In this document: positions 35,860-46,549 of the stretch, piece by piece
How the letters are laid out: each line of letters starts with the position of its first letter
How positions within the stretch are numbered: the first letter of the stretch is position 1
Assembly (NCBI GenBank): GCA_963513935.1
Contig: OY740773.1
Span: 96,395,291 to 96,459,290, forward strand
Length of the DNA stretch: 64,000 bases
Reading direction: 5' to 3'
Source of the DNA: Aphrophora alni
Taxonomy: Eukaryota > Arthropoda > Insecta > Hemiptera > Aphrophoridae
Translations under genes and position numbers: made by a program
Notes under the pieces: model-generated
The model's database searches: none
Told to the model about the DNA's origin: nothing
Seen by the model: only the letters and a program-made list of their open reading frames with translations

Positions 35860-36620
35860 TTATGAAGGTGATATTAAAATTTAACTGCAAAGTTATAAAT
35901 AAGCAATTAATAATAGAACTGAGAGCACACATCATGTGATTAAGTGCTTTGCTAGTCGTGTGAAATTGAGATAAGTGTTGATTGGTTTACAATTTAGCTA
36001 AATACCATTATAAAGTATAACCGATCGATTTATAACGATAGTTAATACCAATACGTCAGTTATTACTGTCATTTTACAATTGTTACTGCGGAAAAACTGT
36101 ATTGAAAAAATATATTGCAATGGAAGTACTTTAGTTTAAACAAAAGCTAAATTGTTACTGTTGGATTTGTTTTGATAAACTAAAATCAACTTTTGAAACA
36201 AAGTTACTTAAAAGAAGGCTCAGACAAGGCGTCTATTGTTATCTTTCTTTGTCGCTGAAAATAGTTCAATAAAACAACTTACGTTATTTAATTTTATTAA
36301 AGTATAGCTTGTATGTCTTCGAATGTTTTGTTAAAGGCGATTCTGTGCTCAGTAGCAACACTTGTATATAGTGTTTATTCCATTAACTTCTAGAGTTAAT
36401 CACCTCCATGCATCATGCTATTTTTCTAGTTGTTTATATTGTTTTATTTGTAAAGTAATTCAAAGCGTTTTTAGTTTTACATTGAAAATTATTGTTTGTT
36501 GATTGTTAGTTAGCGTGGGAATAAAAACCGGTTTATATTTCTGGGTTTAAAATTTACTGATTTTTTAAAATACAATCTACAATATTTTAAAAATAGAGGT
36601 ATTTTTGTAATTCCGTTATA
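35860..36620 (+). repeat. Dispersed repeat RF5, extended copy
   Basis: Collinear with 40485-41190. Shared blocks in order: AATTAATAATAGAACTGAGA, GCACACATC, TAGTCGTGTGAAATTGAGAT, AAGTGTTGATTG, CTG-x-GGAAAAACTGT, TTGTTTTGATAAACTAAAA, AGACAAGGCGTCTA, TTTTAGTTTTACATTGAAAA, TTTAAAATTTACTGATTTTT. The copy is interrupted by an RF6 fragment at 36300-36395. Confidence 0.8.
36300..36395 (-). repeat. Dispersed repeat RF6, copy 3 (nested fragment)
   Basis: In minus-strand sense: ACAAGTGTTGCTACTGAGCA, CAGAATCGCCTTTAACAAAA, CATTCGAAGACATA. Matches the core of 34.55 and 59.77 kb. Confidence 0.7.
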
Positions 36621-36944
36621 ATATATTATAAGCATTATCTATAAAATTATATTATCATTAGGTTTTAAAATATTAAAAGAAATACCCATGTAATCTATTC
36701 TTTATACTGTAAAACAAAAATCGTAATATTTATTCTTTTAAACACAATTTAAATAATTCGTATTTTATTATTTAAGTTCCTGCCAAACAAGTTGTACAGA
36801 TTTCATTTGTAAATCTTACAGAGTATAATAAAAGATCAATTTAAGATGAATTCTTATCTTAACATATTATTCTGAAAAAAAAAAAGAGAAAAAAAAAAGG
36901 AAAAAAAGTTTACAATAAATAGTTGAATATTGGTTCTAATCATC

Positions 36945-37480
36945 TCTCGTGAAATCGAAACTCCATTTCATTGTATAGGTCCAAATAAGTGAGCAGAAGG
37001 AGGAGGACCAGGACCATAGACAAAACTTAACTTCTTCCACACCGTTGACGCTGATGTGGTTCTTGTTACTGTACCAATGTACTGAACCCTTGATTCCTTC
37101 CTATTGTGCCTAAACACTCTTTCAAGGTTTTTTACAACTAGGTCTTCGGTGAAACGTCCTTAGAGCTCTACAACGTAAACGGAGAGGGTCACTACATTCA
37201 TCGTTCCATCATGGAACTGTGCTAGACGTAGTGGTCTCTCGTCAACGTTTTCGGAACATTGTTGTCCGCTGCTATAAAAAGGCCGTACCGTACTGCCTAG
37301 TTCATAGGAACTACTATTAATAAGTGATACAATTTTATCAGTGAAAATTTCCCATTTTGCTTTGGGCAAAATCCATCTGGAACACCAATCATTACGGTGG
37401 GAGAAGTCATAATTTGTAACTTTCACAGAACCGTGATAACAATTGTAAGCATCAGATAATATTACCACTCAAAATGAAAG
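36945..37480 (-). pseudogene. Jockey-like LINE, endonuclease-RT linker remnant
   Basis: The minus strand has a 102-codon open stretch (37468-37160), then a stop and further coding-like text to about 36960. From the N-terminal side: a VILSDAY block (intact endonucleases have SDH), CSRWILPKAKWEIFTDKI (fits the RW...KADW..F.. linker start), and in a shifted frame GLFIAADNNVPKTLTRD (fits the AA...VPKT linker block). After the stop: LERVFRHNRKES and YIGTVTRTTSASTVWKKL (fits the R..R..A...Y..A.R.AKR.SW linker). Frames are broken at least twice and the SDH histidine is gone, so it is dead. The role of the intact protein is target nicking and reverse transcription in a non-LTR retrotransposon. The GC content is visibly higher than that of the surroundings. 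Confidence 0.55.
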
Positions 37481-37549
37481 TCATTTTGACCATGACCTTG
37501 GAGCTAGCGTGGTGGGGTAAGAGCGCCGGCCAGTCACTATTCAACAGTC

Positions 37550-37939
37550 ATGGCTACGCCACAGGAAAAAGCTCAATGTGTGATTTAGTTTATTCAATCA
37601 AGTTCAGTGATCACAGTTCAGTGTAATTATAGACGTGAATATGGTGGTGTTGCACCTACTAACAAAACTATTCTCAATTCGTATAATCCGTTTCGGGAAA
37701 CCTGTAGTGTCTTAAAAGGGAAGTCACCGGGTAGGCCTTCAGTCTCTGAACAGAATGTGGAACGAATCCGTACGTCTTGTACTCGTAACCCTAAAAAGTC
37801 ATTGGCAAGACGAAGTTTGGAGTTGGGAATACCTAAGTCTACCGTGTATAAAATGGTGCGAAAGAGGCTTAAATTACGTGCGTATAAGATTCAACTCCTG
37901 CATGAAATCAAGATCACTGACAAAGTGAATCTTTGTTAA
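37550..37939 (+). pseudogene. Tc1-like transposase, N-terminal DNA-binding part
   Basis: From the ATG at 37550 (MATPQEKAQCVI) the frame runs to 37939 with one internal stop, TAG at 37586-37588, most simply a former tryptophan codon. Residues about 45-100 carry a helix-turn-helix of the type found in arthropod Tc1/mariner-like transposases: FRETCSVLKGKSPGRP, NVERIRTSC, KKSLARRSLELGIPKSTVYK (second helix-turn-helix) and LKLRAYKIQLLHE. The DDE/D catalytic domain, normally another 230 or so residues, is absent; after the TAA at 37939 the DNA is unrelated AT-rich sequence. The intact protein would bind the terminal inverted repeats and excise the element. Few lesions in the retained part suggest a relatively recent insertion. 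GC is higher than in its neighbours. Confidence 0.8.
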
Positions 37940-38094
37940 AGTGAAACAAATGTGTTTATGTACTTGCCTAGATCAAACTAATAAATTTTAACTTCTGGTT
38001 ACGCTTGGGCATGTTGATCTTTTTAAAAATTTAAATAGGCGTTTTAATTGCACAATTAAAGATGTCAAATTTTATTTTGTTTACTATAATTTTG

Positions 38095-38235
38095 TTTTTA
38101 ACTATAGAAGATGATACTAAAGCTATACTGCTAAGATCTAGACAGTAAATTAATAATACAACTCAGTGAATTCATCTGGTCGTGTGAAACTGAGATAAGT
38201 GTTGATTGTTTTCATTTTCCTCAATATAATAATGT
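38095..38235 (+). repeat. Dispersed repeat RF5, long form
   Basis: AATTAATAATACAACTCAGT, CATCTGGTCGTGTGAAACTG, AGATAAGTGTTGATTGTTTT. Begins about 155 bp after the Tc1-like fragment. Confidence 0.75.
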
Positions 38236-38649
38236 TCATTATATATATTATGAGTCTTTATTGTAAGTTACTGTGTTACTGCTGTAACACAGTTTTTTTT
38301 AAAGTTGTTTGATTGGACATAGCGTACAAAAAAGTTGTTACTACGATTTTCATTTTTTACCATTTTTGTACTGAATTTAATATCCATCCTATAAATAAAA
38401 GAAATAGAATTAATTTGTATAGAATTAGTCGTACTAAATTTATACGCAATTACAAGTTTGTGGTTCTACATATTGGTGAAAATATGCCGTCTTTGAAATC
38501 CCTAAAAACTTGACGCAGTTTAATGATATAATTATTATTTAGTTAAACTTAATGGTTGTCTAACATGCTTCGTAGTCATTATTAATATCATAGTTGTTTT
38601 ATCCTGTGCAAAACAAACTTAAAATTTAATTGAAAACACTTTCTTACAA

Positions 38650-38855
38650 CAAGAAGTAATCTTGTCTCGCTGAAGTTTACTTGAGTGATTACTAAACCCA
38701 ATCAATCTGCAATAACCTTGCTTCTTCTAAAGTTCAATTACTGTTAACAGTCGTTAAAAAGTTATGCTTCAACTTTACTAATTATATTAAAATAACTTAA
38801 CAATGATTACTTTTATTTGAACATTGTATCAATTTTTAGGACCAGTATTTTGTGT
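38650..38855 (-). repeat. Dispersed repeat RF4, copy 5
   Basis: In minus-strand sense: CGACTGTTAACAGTAATTGA, TATTGCAGATTGATTGGG, TAAACTTCAGCGAGACAAGA. Confidence 0.7.
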
Positions 38856-38859
38856 GTGA

Positions 38860-39415
38860 ACTAAATTACGTATAAATTACCTATTTAAAAAAATATTCGT
38901 AGAAATATACATTTATCTGCATACTTATCTGCAAAATTTCAATAAAGTGTTTAAAGATTATGTTCAGCCAATGACTGTATTAATTTTAATTTATTTTAAA
39001 ATAATTAAATCCACCCATCTACACCAACTCTAAAAATTATATGGTCAAATAGTAAAAAACATTTTTTAATTTGGTGTTTTAGGTGGCTGTTTGAATAATT
39101 TACATTAGTGAGCAATATTTATTTTATTAAAGAATAGAGTGTGTTGGGGAAGAAGATCTGTTTTTAATTTTCCGTGTCTAAATCCATTTCTTATGACATT
39201 GTACATTCTTTTCACTTTGTACATTGGGACGATTTAGAAAGTTTAGTAAAGTTGTCAGCAGCATTTGTTAAGTTATTGTTGACATTTAAACTACTTCGTA
39301 CTGAGTAAAACACCCACACAGTGAGAGAAAGACACAAGTATACCTAATCATAATATTCCCTAAACTATAATTATTTGTACTCTTTACAATGTTAAATCTC
39401 TTTGGAGCTCACTGT
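38860..39415. other. No feature seen
   Basis: AT-rich. No recognisable frame or repeat. Confidence 0.4.
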
Positions 39416-39419
39416 ATTG

Positions 39420-39600
39420 AGTACAGTCGTGACAGTCCATAGCTACACTTCTTCATGAAGTCCTGGGTTTGATCACTCACTTTTATCTTACTTAACAGGT
39501 GTTTTTACCAAATCTTGTTCTTTTCCGACCCAGACGATATTAGGGTTTTTAAGAGTTACAGGTCTTTAATTTATCTTCTTTTCTTATTATTATTTGTAAG
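39420..39600 (-). repeat. SINE-like repeat RF7, copy 6, beside a tRNA-like block
   Basis: In minus-strand sense: CCCTAATATCGTCTGGGTCG, GAAAAGAACAAGATTTGGT, AAGATAAAAGTGAGTGATCA. The plus strand of the adjoining block reads TCCTGGGTTTGATCACTC (39459), which resembles a pol III B box in a T arm, after TCCATAGCTACAC, a possible A box. The tRNA resemblance is weak and its orientation relative to the repeat body is opposite. Confidence 0.5.
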
Positions 39601-39751
39601 ATGATATCATGAAATATCACGCCTTAAAACCATAAAGAATATACATGTACCCTTATGGCAATGTAAATAAAAATTAAAAAAAAATTAATAAAAATAAAAA
39701 TTCTGCGAATCCAAGCACTTTGTTATTCTTTATATTTGTCAATGCGGTTTG

Positions 39752-40108
39752 GAGTTCCTCCATTTAATACTGGATTTGCCCGTTAAGGACACGTGTAGGG
39801 GGATTTGCCATGCCCCCTACCACCAGGCTCCGCCTCCCGTGTTATTTGCTTTAGTGGATTTACTAACTTATTTCTTTTTCTTTAACATTTTAAAGTTTTG
39901 GAAGTTGAAAAGAAAAAAAAAAATTATTTACTAAATTTATAACCAATCAAAAATAATTTTCCAAAATTAAAGTAAATAAGTTAGTAAATCCACTAGAGTA
40001 AATAATACAGAATTTGGAACCTGGTAGTAGGCAAGCTAGGAAATAGAGGGCGCGGCAAAACTGTATATATAGACGTGCTCTATACGGACAAATCCAGTAC
40101 TAAATTAT
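39752..40108. mobile_element. MITE-like element with about 150-bp inverted arms
   Basis: The left end reads TTTAATACTGGATTTGCCCG and the right end is the reverse complement of TTTAGTACTGGATTTGTCCG. Further inside, CTACCACCAGG pairs with CCTGGTAGTAG, and AGTGGATTTACTAACTTATT is an exact inverted match (left about 39852, right about 39976). The centre is an A-rich loop. Arms are roughly 75-80% identical. No ORF, so probably a non-autonomous DNA transposon. TA or TTAA-type target duplication cannot be decided. Confidence 0.75.
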
Positions 40109-40484
40109 GTCCCGAAGATCGAATAACGTCAAATTATATAAATAATTTGAAAATGTTATGATTGGCTGAAGATTGTATTCAAATTAATTAGATACTAGAA
40201 GATTTAAATATTTAATAATCTTCGTTCAAAATGAACAATTAACTGGGATCACATTTTAATAATGTAAGCTTTACTACTTTTGTCATATCTACTGTATTTT
40301 AACTGCTAGTTTCTTTTTGGACATGTTTATAAATATATGTTACTAAATATAAAATACATTTCCCTTGAATTTGAATAATGAAAACAAGTTAGTTTTCTTA
40401 TTTAGTGATGAAATTTTTTAATATTTTACACTTAACAAAGCAGTTGGATTAATTATAACATTATTATTATATAACAGACATAGA

Positions 40485-41190
40485 TATCTCTAGATGAAAA
40501 AGTAAAGTAAATTGATTCCTGTCTTCTATTATAAAAGATTAAAACTTAACTACAAATTTCTAAACAAGGAAGTTAATAATACAACTGAGTGCACACATCT
40601 GGTAGTGCTGTGCTTAGTCGTGTGGAACTGAGATAAGTGTTTATTGTTTTCAGTTTAACTGACTGCACTGTTTATTATAAAATATAGAGTATCAAGTCAT
40701 AGTAAAAGTTACTGTTAAAGAGATAATCTTGTTTTTGTTTTTTTTTTTTTAAATTGCTATCGCTGAAAAACTGTCGCAAAATATAATTTCAATGGGTTTG
40801 CCGTATTTTATACAAACGTCTTAATTTACTGTTATGTTTGCTTTGTTAAACTAAAACCAGTTTAAATACAAATTTAATTCTTTCAAAGAAGACAGAAACA
40901 AGGAGTCTAGTATTATATTTTCTTCCTTTTTTTCTGAAAAACGTTGTAATAATATATCCTATTTTATTTAATGATATTGGAGACTGGCTTTTATAGAGGA
41001 CCGTCAAATTTGTCAATTAATCAAGTTGTTTTAGTTAGTACAATAATTTCAAAATGTGTGATTTTAGTTTTACATTTAAAATTATTGTTTGACTTTTTGA
41101 TTAAAGTGGGATTAAATATTAGCTGTGTATTTTTGAGTTTAAAATTTAATGATTTATTAAAATAAATTCTTTCTTAATATCTTTTTTAAC
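40485..41190 (+). repeat. Dispersed repeat RF5, extended copy
   Basis: Best-kept RF5 copy: AGTTAATAATACAACTGAGT, GCACACATCTGGTAGTGCTG, TGCTTAGTCGTGTGGAACTG, AGATAAGTGTTTATTG. It then shares AAACTGTnnnAAAATATA, TTTGCTTTGTTAAACTAAAA and TTTAGTTTTACATTTAAAAT with 35.86-36.6 kb. The 64-codon frame at 40971-41165 inside it is AT-driven and is not called. Confidence 0.8.
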
Positions 41191-41469
41191 ATTGCATTAT
41201 AAGTATAAATCCACATTATTTTAAGAATAACATTGATTATTATTATTATTGTACTGTAAATAAAATACTAAATGTTTAACTGAAGCTTTTTTTTTCTAAC
41301 CTACTTACTAGATTTTCTTTTGTATTAGTCTACATTTTTTGTAAACACAGAGATTTTATTTTAATTTTATTATAAAACTGTATGGTAGGTTATGTTAGTT
41401 TACCCTGTTATTATATCCTTACGGCTGTATTTATACATATTTGTGTAATTCAACCCATCCGGAATAGTG

Positions 41470-41785
41470 TGATTTCCAAAAACTAGAAGGTACGATGGGT
41501 TGCCTACCTTTGACATTACGGGCAAATCATGTTTCCCAATTGATATTGCAGTCTCTCCCCTCCCCCCAAAATTGGCCTCGATTCATGGAACGGTCAAAAG
41601 CTACCGAGCTAGTGGGTTAGGACTTTCGTGAAGTAAACATGTATATTCAATCGCGACCTTGTTTAATTTCCTTTGTATCAAAGCCCCTTTAAGTGGTGCT
41701 CTAGATTCCTTTGGGCTGATGTCTGATCACTTTAGCGTGATTATTTCCAAACTCTGATTATTTAGACTAATTAGGAAACGTTACG
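41470..41785 (+). repeat. tRNA-like SINE candidate in a GC-richer patch
   Basis: GCTACCGAGCTAGTGGGTTA then GGAC (41601) resembles a tRNA D arm and A box (compare RGCNNAGTGGTTA). About 30 bases later ATTCAATCGCGACC resembles the B box region of a T arm. A mildly GC-rich body follows (GCCCCTTTAAGTGGTGCTCT; GATCACTTTAGCGTGATT). No second copy in the window and no clear tail. Alternatively a chance match. Confidence 0.4.
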
Positions 41786-41789
41786 TAAT

Positions 41790-42225
41790 GGCGCTACTTG
41801 CCACATACGGTAACTCGTTGTGGCATAATTTAACCCATAAGTTTAAACTAATACAATTATTTACCATTAATTTAATTAGTGTAGTTTATGGGTTCGTCCA
41901 AAATGGCTGGTTAAGTGAGATTAACTTACGAAATTAGTTTAGTGAGTGCAGTGCTGATGGCTAGATTAAACAATTGATTATATAACATCATTTTAGAATA
42001 ATAACTGGTTTAACCACAACGTAATTTAATGGGTTCATAATTCTCAATAATTGCCATACATTACGTTACATTTGATGTAAATAGTTTTCTATTTTCTTAC
42101 ATCCATTTTATTAGTAAAATGAGTAGCCGTAGGTAATTTTTGAAAATTATTCATAATTAAGGTGTATATATTTACATGATTATTTTAACATGTAGTGGTT
42201 CTTGATTATTAAAAACCAATGTAAT
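41790..42225. other. No feature seen
   Basis: Unassigned; GC falls back to the background level. Confidence 0.4.
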
Positions 42226-42229
42226 TCTT

Positions 42230-42390
42230 TTTTTGCTATATATGGTGATCTTGATACTTGAATTTAAAACTTTCAATAAATTAATAATATAATTATGTGC
42301 AAAAATCTGGTCATGCTGTGATTAGTCGCGTATAAACCCACTGTAAGTATAAACAAGTTAAGTGTTGATTGTCTTACAGTGAGATTTATT
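42230..42390 (+). repeat. Dispersed repeat RF5, long form (diverged)
   Basis: AAATTAATAATATAATTATG, ATCTGGTCATGCTGTGATTA, GTCGCG, then AAGTTAAGTGTTGATTGTCT. An insertion of about 15 bp lies before the last block. Confidence 0.65.
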
Positions 42391-42394
42391 GTTG

Positions 42395-43635
42395 TTACTT
42401 TTACAACACGGCTTAGATAAAGTTCTTTAATTGGTAATATTGAAAAATAAAATACTATGATCTATTTTGTATTTTACTATTTACGAACCTCATGCTACTT
42501 TATCTAAAAGATTATTTCGTTAACGATTCTACAAAAACTTGAAAATAGTAGGAAAATATTATTTTTTGTATCCATTGGTTTCATTTCATATGTTTTAAAA
42601 TATTTGTACGATCTTATTATTTTATCTTAAATATTAGTCAAAAAATCTTGACAATATACTGAACTCAAATTCGAAAACCGAAAGTTTATTGCTGGTTTCG
42701 TTTTTTAATTATGATTTTTTTTTAAATCAAGGAGTTCTTTTATAAACACCCTCTATATCTATTATAAAAAGTATTATTAACACCATAATCAGTGTTACAT
42801 AATTCAGTAAATACTCAATTTTATACCATCCACTAAGTAAACAGAAAAATTAGTAAAAAACACTCTATTGAAAAAAAAGTTTCTGAATGAAATTATTTTG
42901 TAAACCTTTAATATTACCCCACTTAAGTAACAATTTATACCTACTTTTGTTTTAAATATAGTAGCATATACAATTACATGTTTCATACAGTAGGATAACC
43001 TATAAACTCAAAATTTAAGATTTTACTTACGAACTTAAAATAGTATTCCTAATTCTTAACATTACGTCAATGTTACACCTGTATAGCATTTTCTCTATGT
43101 ACAACAACGGTTTGTATAAAATGTGTATAAGTTACTAATCCATACTTACGTATATAAAAAACAACGGACCTAATATAAAATATTAAGTAAAACAGTCATT
43201 ATTTAATAGAAAGTAGTATCAACAGAAATGATATGTTCAAGCACAGGTTACAAATCTATATCTAATTGAGATACTCGAATGACAGAGGTACATAAACTTA
43301 ATGATGTTAACAGTGTTGATAGCAAGGTTACCTCAGAGGATATTACCTCTGAAATATTACTATCTTAATATTGTTTTTAATGTTACTCATATATTTGTGT
43401 TATATAAAAAACATAATTGAGAATTATTAACAAAGTAGAGTGTTTCAATAATTGTTATTGATATTAATCAACAATGTTTATTAAATAACCAATTAAATCG
43501 TTTCCCAGCCACTTCATGAGCATACGTATATCTTTTTAAATGATCACAAATATACAGAATCCTATATATGCATTGCATCGTAATATAATAAACCACTAAC
43601 TGACCGTAGACTTCTTAAAATCAGTTATAACTAAT
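42395..43635. other. No feature seen
   Basis: AT-rich. A GAGGATATTACCTC short inverted repeat at 43336 is the only structure noticed. Confidence 0.45.
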
Positions 43636-43639
43636 CAAG

Positions 43640-43800
43640 AGAGTTGATGGTTTAGAAATCTCTTAAACTGACTGGATCTCTTTATTTACTTTATCACTAA
43701 ATAATTAATCTCTTAACCAACTCTTCTTCTATCCGAATCTGTTGCTATTAGAGTGTTCTAGAAGTAGTGGTTTTTGTTTTAAGCCCTTTTCCTACCGTAT
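43640..43800 (-). repeat. SINE-like repeat RF7, copy 7
   Basis: In minus-strand sense: GAACACTCTAATAGCAACAG, ATTCGGATAGAAGAAGAGTT, GGTTAAGAGATTAA. Confidence 0.65.
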
Positions 43801-44279
43801 TATAAGGTGATGGTGATAAAAAGTTTTTTCGCCTTTAAACAACAAGAAATAACTATTCCAAATAATTTTTAATCCGCATATTTTATTGTAATCGAAACTT
43901 GTATGGAAAAAGCAAGCAAAATAATTAATTATTTATATTTATTAATGCATTTTAAAAATCATTTTTATCTCAGCTAGAAATGATATAATTTAAATGAGTA
44001 CATTATTCCGCCTTTCCCAGCTTCGTTAATCTCACATTTTTGACAGGTTTCAGACATACTCCATGCCCAAAACACTTAAAGTACTGATCATCCTAAGCTT
44101 AGGATGCAGTTCTACATATTGGTGAATATATCTCAGCTTCGATTTAATTAAACTAGATATAATTTAATTATGTATTATAAGAACTGTGTAAATATCAAAT
44201 ATACATGTCTAACATAACGGATAGATCGCCATCGCTTTTATTCTATATAAGATAAAACTTCCAATTTAATTAAAGACAC

Positions 44280-44520
44280 TCCATTAGAAGATAGAGTAAG
44301 CTTGTCACGCTGTAGTTTATCTGACTGAATACTAAAGTCCAACCTATCTGCTGCAACTTCAACTTTGTAAAGTTCGATTACTGTTAACAGTCGTTGCACA
44401 TGAAGTTTGAGTTTCTGCTTTAACACTTGTACAACTTTACCAATTATATTAAATTGACATAATAGTAATTACTTTAATTTGACCATTGCACTAATTCTAC
44501 CACTTATGTGCTATATAAAG
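44280..44520 (-). repeat. Dispersed repeat RF4, copy 6
   Basis: In minus-strand sense: CATGTGCAACGACTGTTAAC, AGTAATCGAACTTTACAAAG, TTGAAGTTGCAGCAGATAGG, TTGGACTTTAGTATTCAGTC. The 62-codon minus-strand frame over it (44238-44426) lies in the repeat and is not called. Confidence 0.75.
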
Positions 44521-45012
44521 TACTGTACGTCATGTAAAAATATATTTAGATCTGAATAATATTTATTCCATAAATATATATTCATTTTCCTGGTTAATTC
44601 AAACTGAAATGAAACTATTTAATGACGTTCAGTCAATTTTTGTAATAATCTAAATTTAATTACAAATTTATTTCAAATACGACATAATAACATAAACATA
44701 CTAGCTAAATTTTCAGTTACATTTTTAATTTTAAATATACCTAACGGATCATAATTAAAGACTCTTATAAATGCAGTTGAGACGAAATCTAATAAATGCA
44801 ACTCTATAAGAAACAGAAAATAGTACGTAAAAAACAGAAAAGAAAAAGAGTTAGGAAAATATTCTTTACATAATTTATTATTATTTATTTTTATAGTTTA
44901 GGTTAACAAATCATTTTATGACGTTTATTGTTTAGTTTTTTACTTATGGGAAATCTATGAAATTGTGATAATTCGGTATATTATAAAGCTTCATTCATAA
45001 ATACTAAACTTA

Positions 45013-45927
45013 TACCGGGTGTTTCAGACCACATGGACACTATCTGTAGCGCCTAAACGAAACCAGATAAAAAATTTCCTTCCAATTAGAACCCCCCTTT
45101 TTCCACCCCAAAGAATTCAGGAAAATTATTTTCGACGCTCCTCAATGACCGAAAAGGGCACTTTTGGGGGGCAGGGTGGTGTTTTTGGAAAATTTTCAAA
45201 TAGGTCGTGTGATACCTCATTTTAAAGGTCTCCCTTTTCTGAACATTTTGGGGCAAAAAAAATTGTTATCTTTTCATTACTGTACAGGGTGTGACGAAAT
45301 ATTTGTTTTTAGTTTTTAGCGGGAAATGTGACTGCCAGCTCCTTACAAAGATAGGGCAACTATTTTTTTTTCCTAGTTTTACAAGAACACGCCCTTTCAG
45401 CAGATATGGGGTAGTATAGACTTCTATGTAGTTTTAAAATTTTAAATAAATTTTAAACTGAAATAACTTTTATAGAGCAAAAAGTAAAAAAATTCAAATA
45501 GCAACCTAGATTGAAAATTGTACCATTTGAGAGACCTTTTGAAAACAAAATTTTTTGTGTTGAAAGTTTGGTTCTATCTTGCACCATTGAATAAATAATT
45601 GTTAAAAAAGGTGCAAGATAACGAAGAAAAAAATGTCACACCCTGTACAGTAATGAACGATAACAATTTTTTTTTTGCTCAAAAATGTTCAGAAAAGAGA
45701 GACCTTCAAAATGAGGTATCACATGACCAATGTTTCTATTTGAAAATTTACCAAAAACAACCCCTGCCCACCAAAAGTGCCCTTTTGGGACATTGAGGAG
45801 AGTCGAAAATAATTTTCCTGAATTCTTTGGGGTCGAAAAAGGGGGGTTCTAATTGGAAGGAAATTTTTATCTGGTTTCGTTTAGGCGCTACAGATAGTGT
45901 CCATGTGGTCTGAAACACCCGGTATAT
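45013..45927. mobile_element. Young fold-back element, about 915 bp
   Basis: Ends are CCGGGTGTTTCAGACCACAT and its reverse complement, flanked on each side by TATA, so the target duplication is TA or TATA. The arms (45013-45300 and 45640-45927) are about 93-95% identical. The inner margin of each arm is CTGTACAGGGTGTGAC, itself like a TIR end, so one element may be nested in another. The spacer of about 335 bp is not palindromic. Frames over the arms (45019-45225, 45599-45796) have no recognisable domain. High arm identity implies a recent insertion or gene conversion. Confidence 0.85.
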
Positions 45928-45929
45928 TC

Positions 45930-46545
45930 GTTGACCGTTGTATAATTGATTGTAATCTTTAAATGAAGCTACACTCGTGACAAAAGCAAATAAAGAACAT
46001 CTATTATTCTTTTATAAATATAGAATACAATTTGGGACGTAAACGTTTCTCGTTCTTATTATTTTACTATTTTTGTGAAACTTATATCCCAAACCTCTGA
46101 ACAGATTTTAATTTGTAATAACTAATTTAATTGATTAACACTCCCACGTGTGAATTTTTAAAAGAATTGAACTATTTCTATGAACAAACTAGATTTTCAT
46201 GAACCCAATTTTCAGTAATCGCCATTCTTATAGCGGATAATTTTAAAGGATTAAAACTAAAATAAAGGATAATCAAAATATGATTTATTAAAGATTTGAT
46301 GGAAATATAATTTGTATATTTAAACGTTTTTGTAACAGAGAGTAAAACATATTCCTCTTTTTTTTTACAAAAATATGTGTACTAATAATCAATACCGATT
46401 TGTAGTTAATATTCCCGCCTTTTTAAAATTATCTTTTCCCCTAATCTGACCTATATATTTATCTTTAGTTATTCAATTTTTCAAAGACACGAATATAACT
46501 ACAATTATAAATATATGTAAATTATTTTAGTACATAGCCACCAGC
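45930..46545. other. No feature seen
   Basis: CTGAACAGATTTTAATTTG near 46098 is only vaguely like the ACCGATTTTTAT blocks at 35.1-35.3 kb. Confidence 0.4.
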
Positions 46546-46549
46546 ATTG

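Noticed and set aside
37160..37468. 102-codon minus-strand frame as a possible host exon
   Set aside because: Its order of motifs and the shifted-frame AA..VPKT block fit a LINE endonuclease-RT linker better.
44089..44106. Perfect 18-bp palindrome CATCCTAAGCTTAGGATG
   Set aside because: One isolated short palindrome in 64 kb is not remarkable and nothing else links it to an element.
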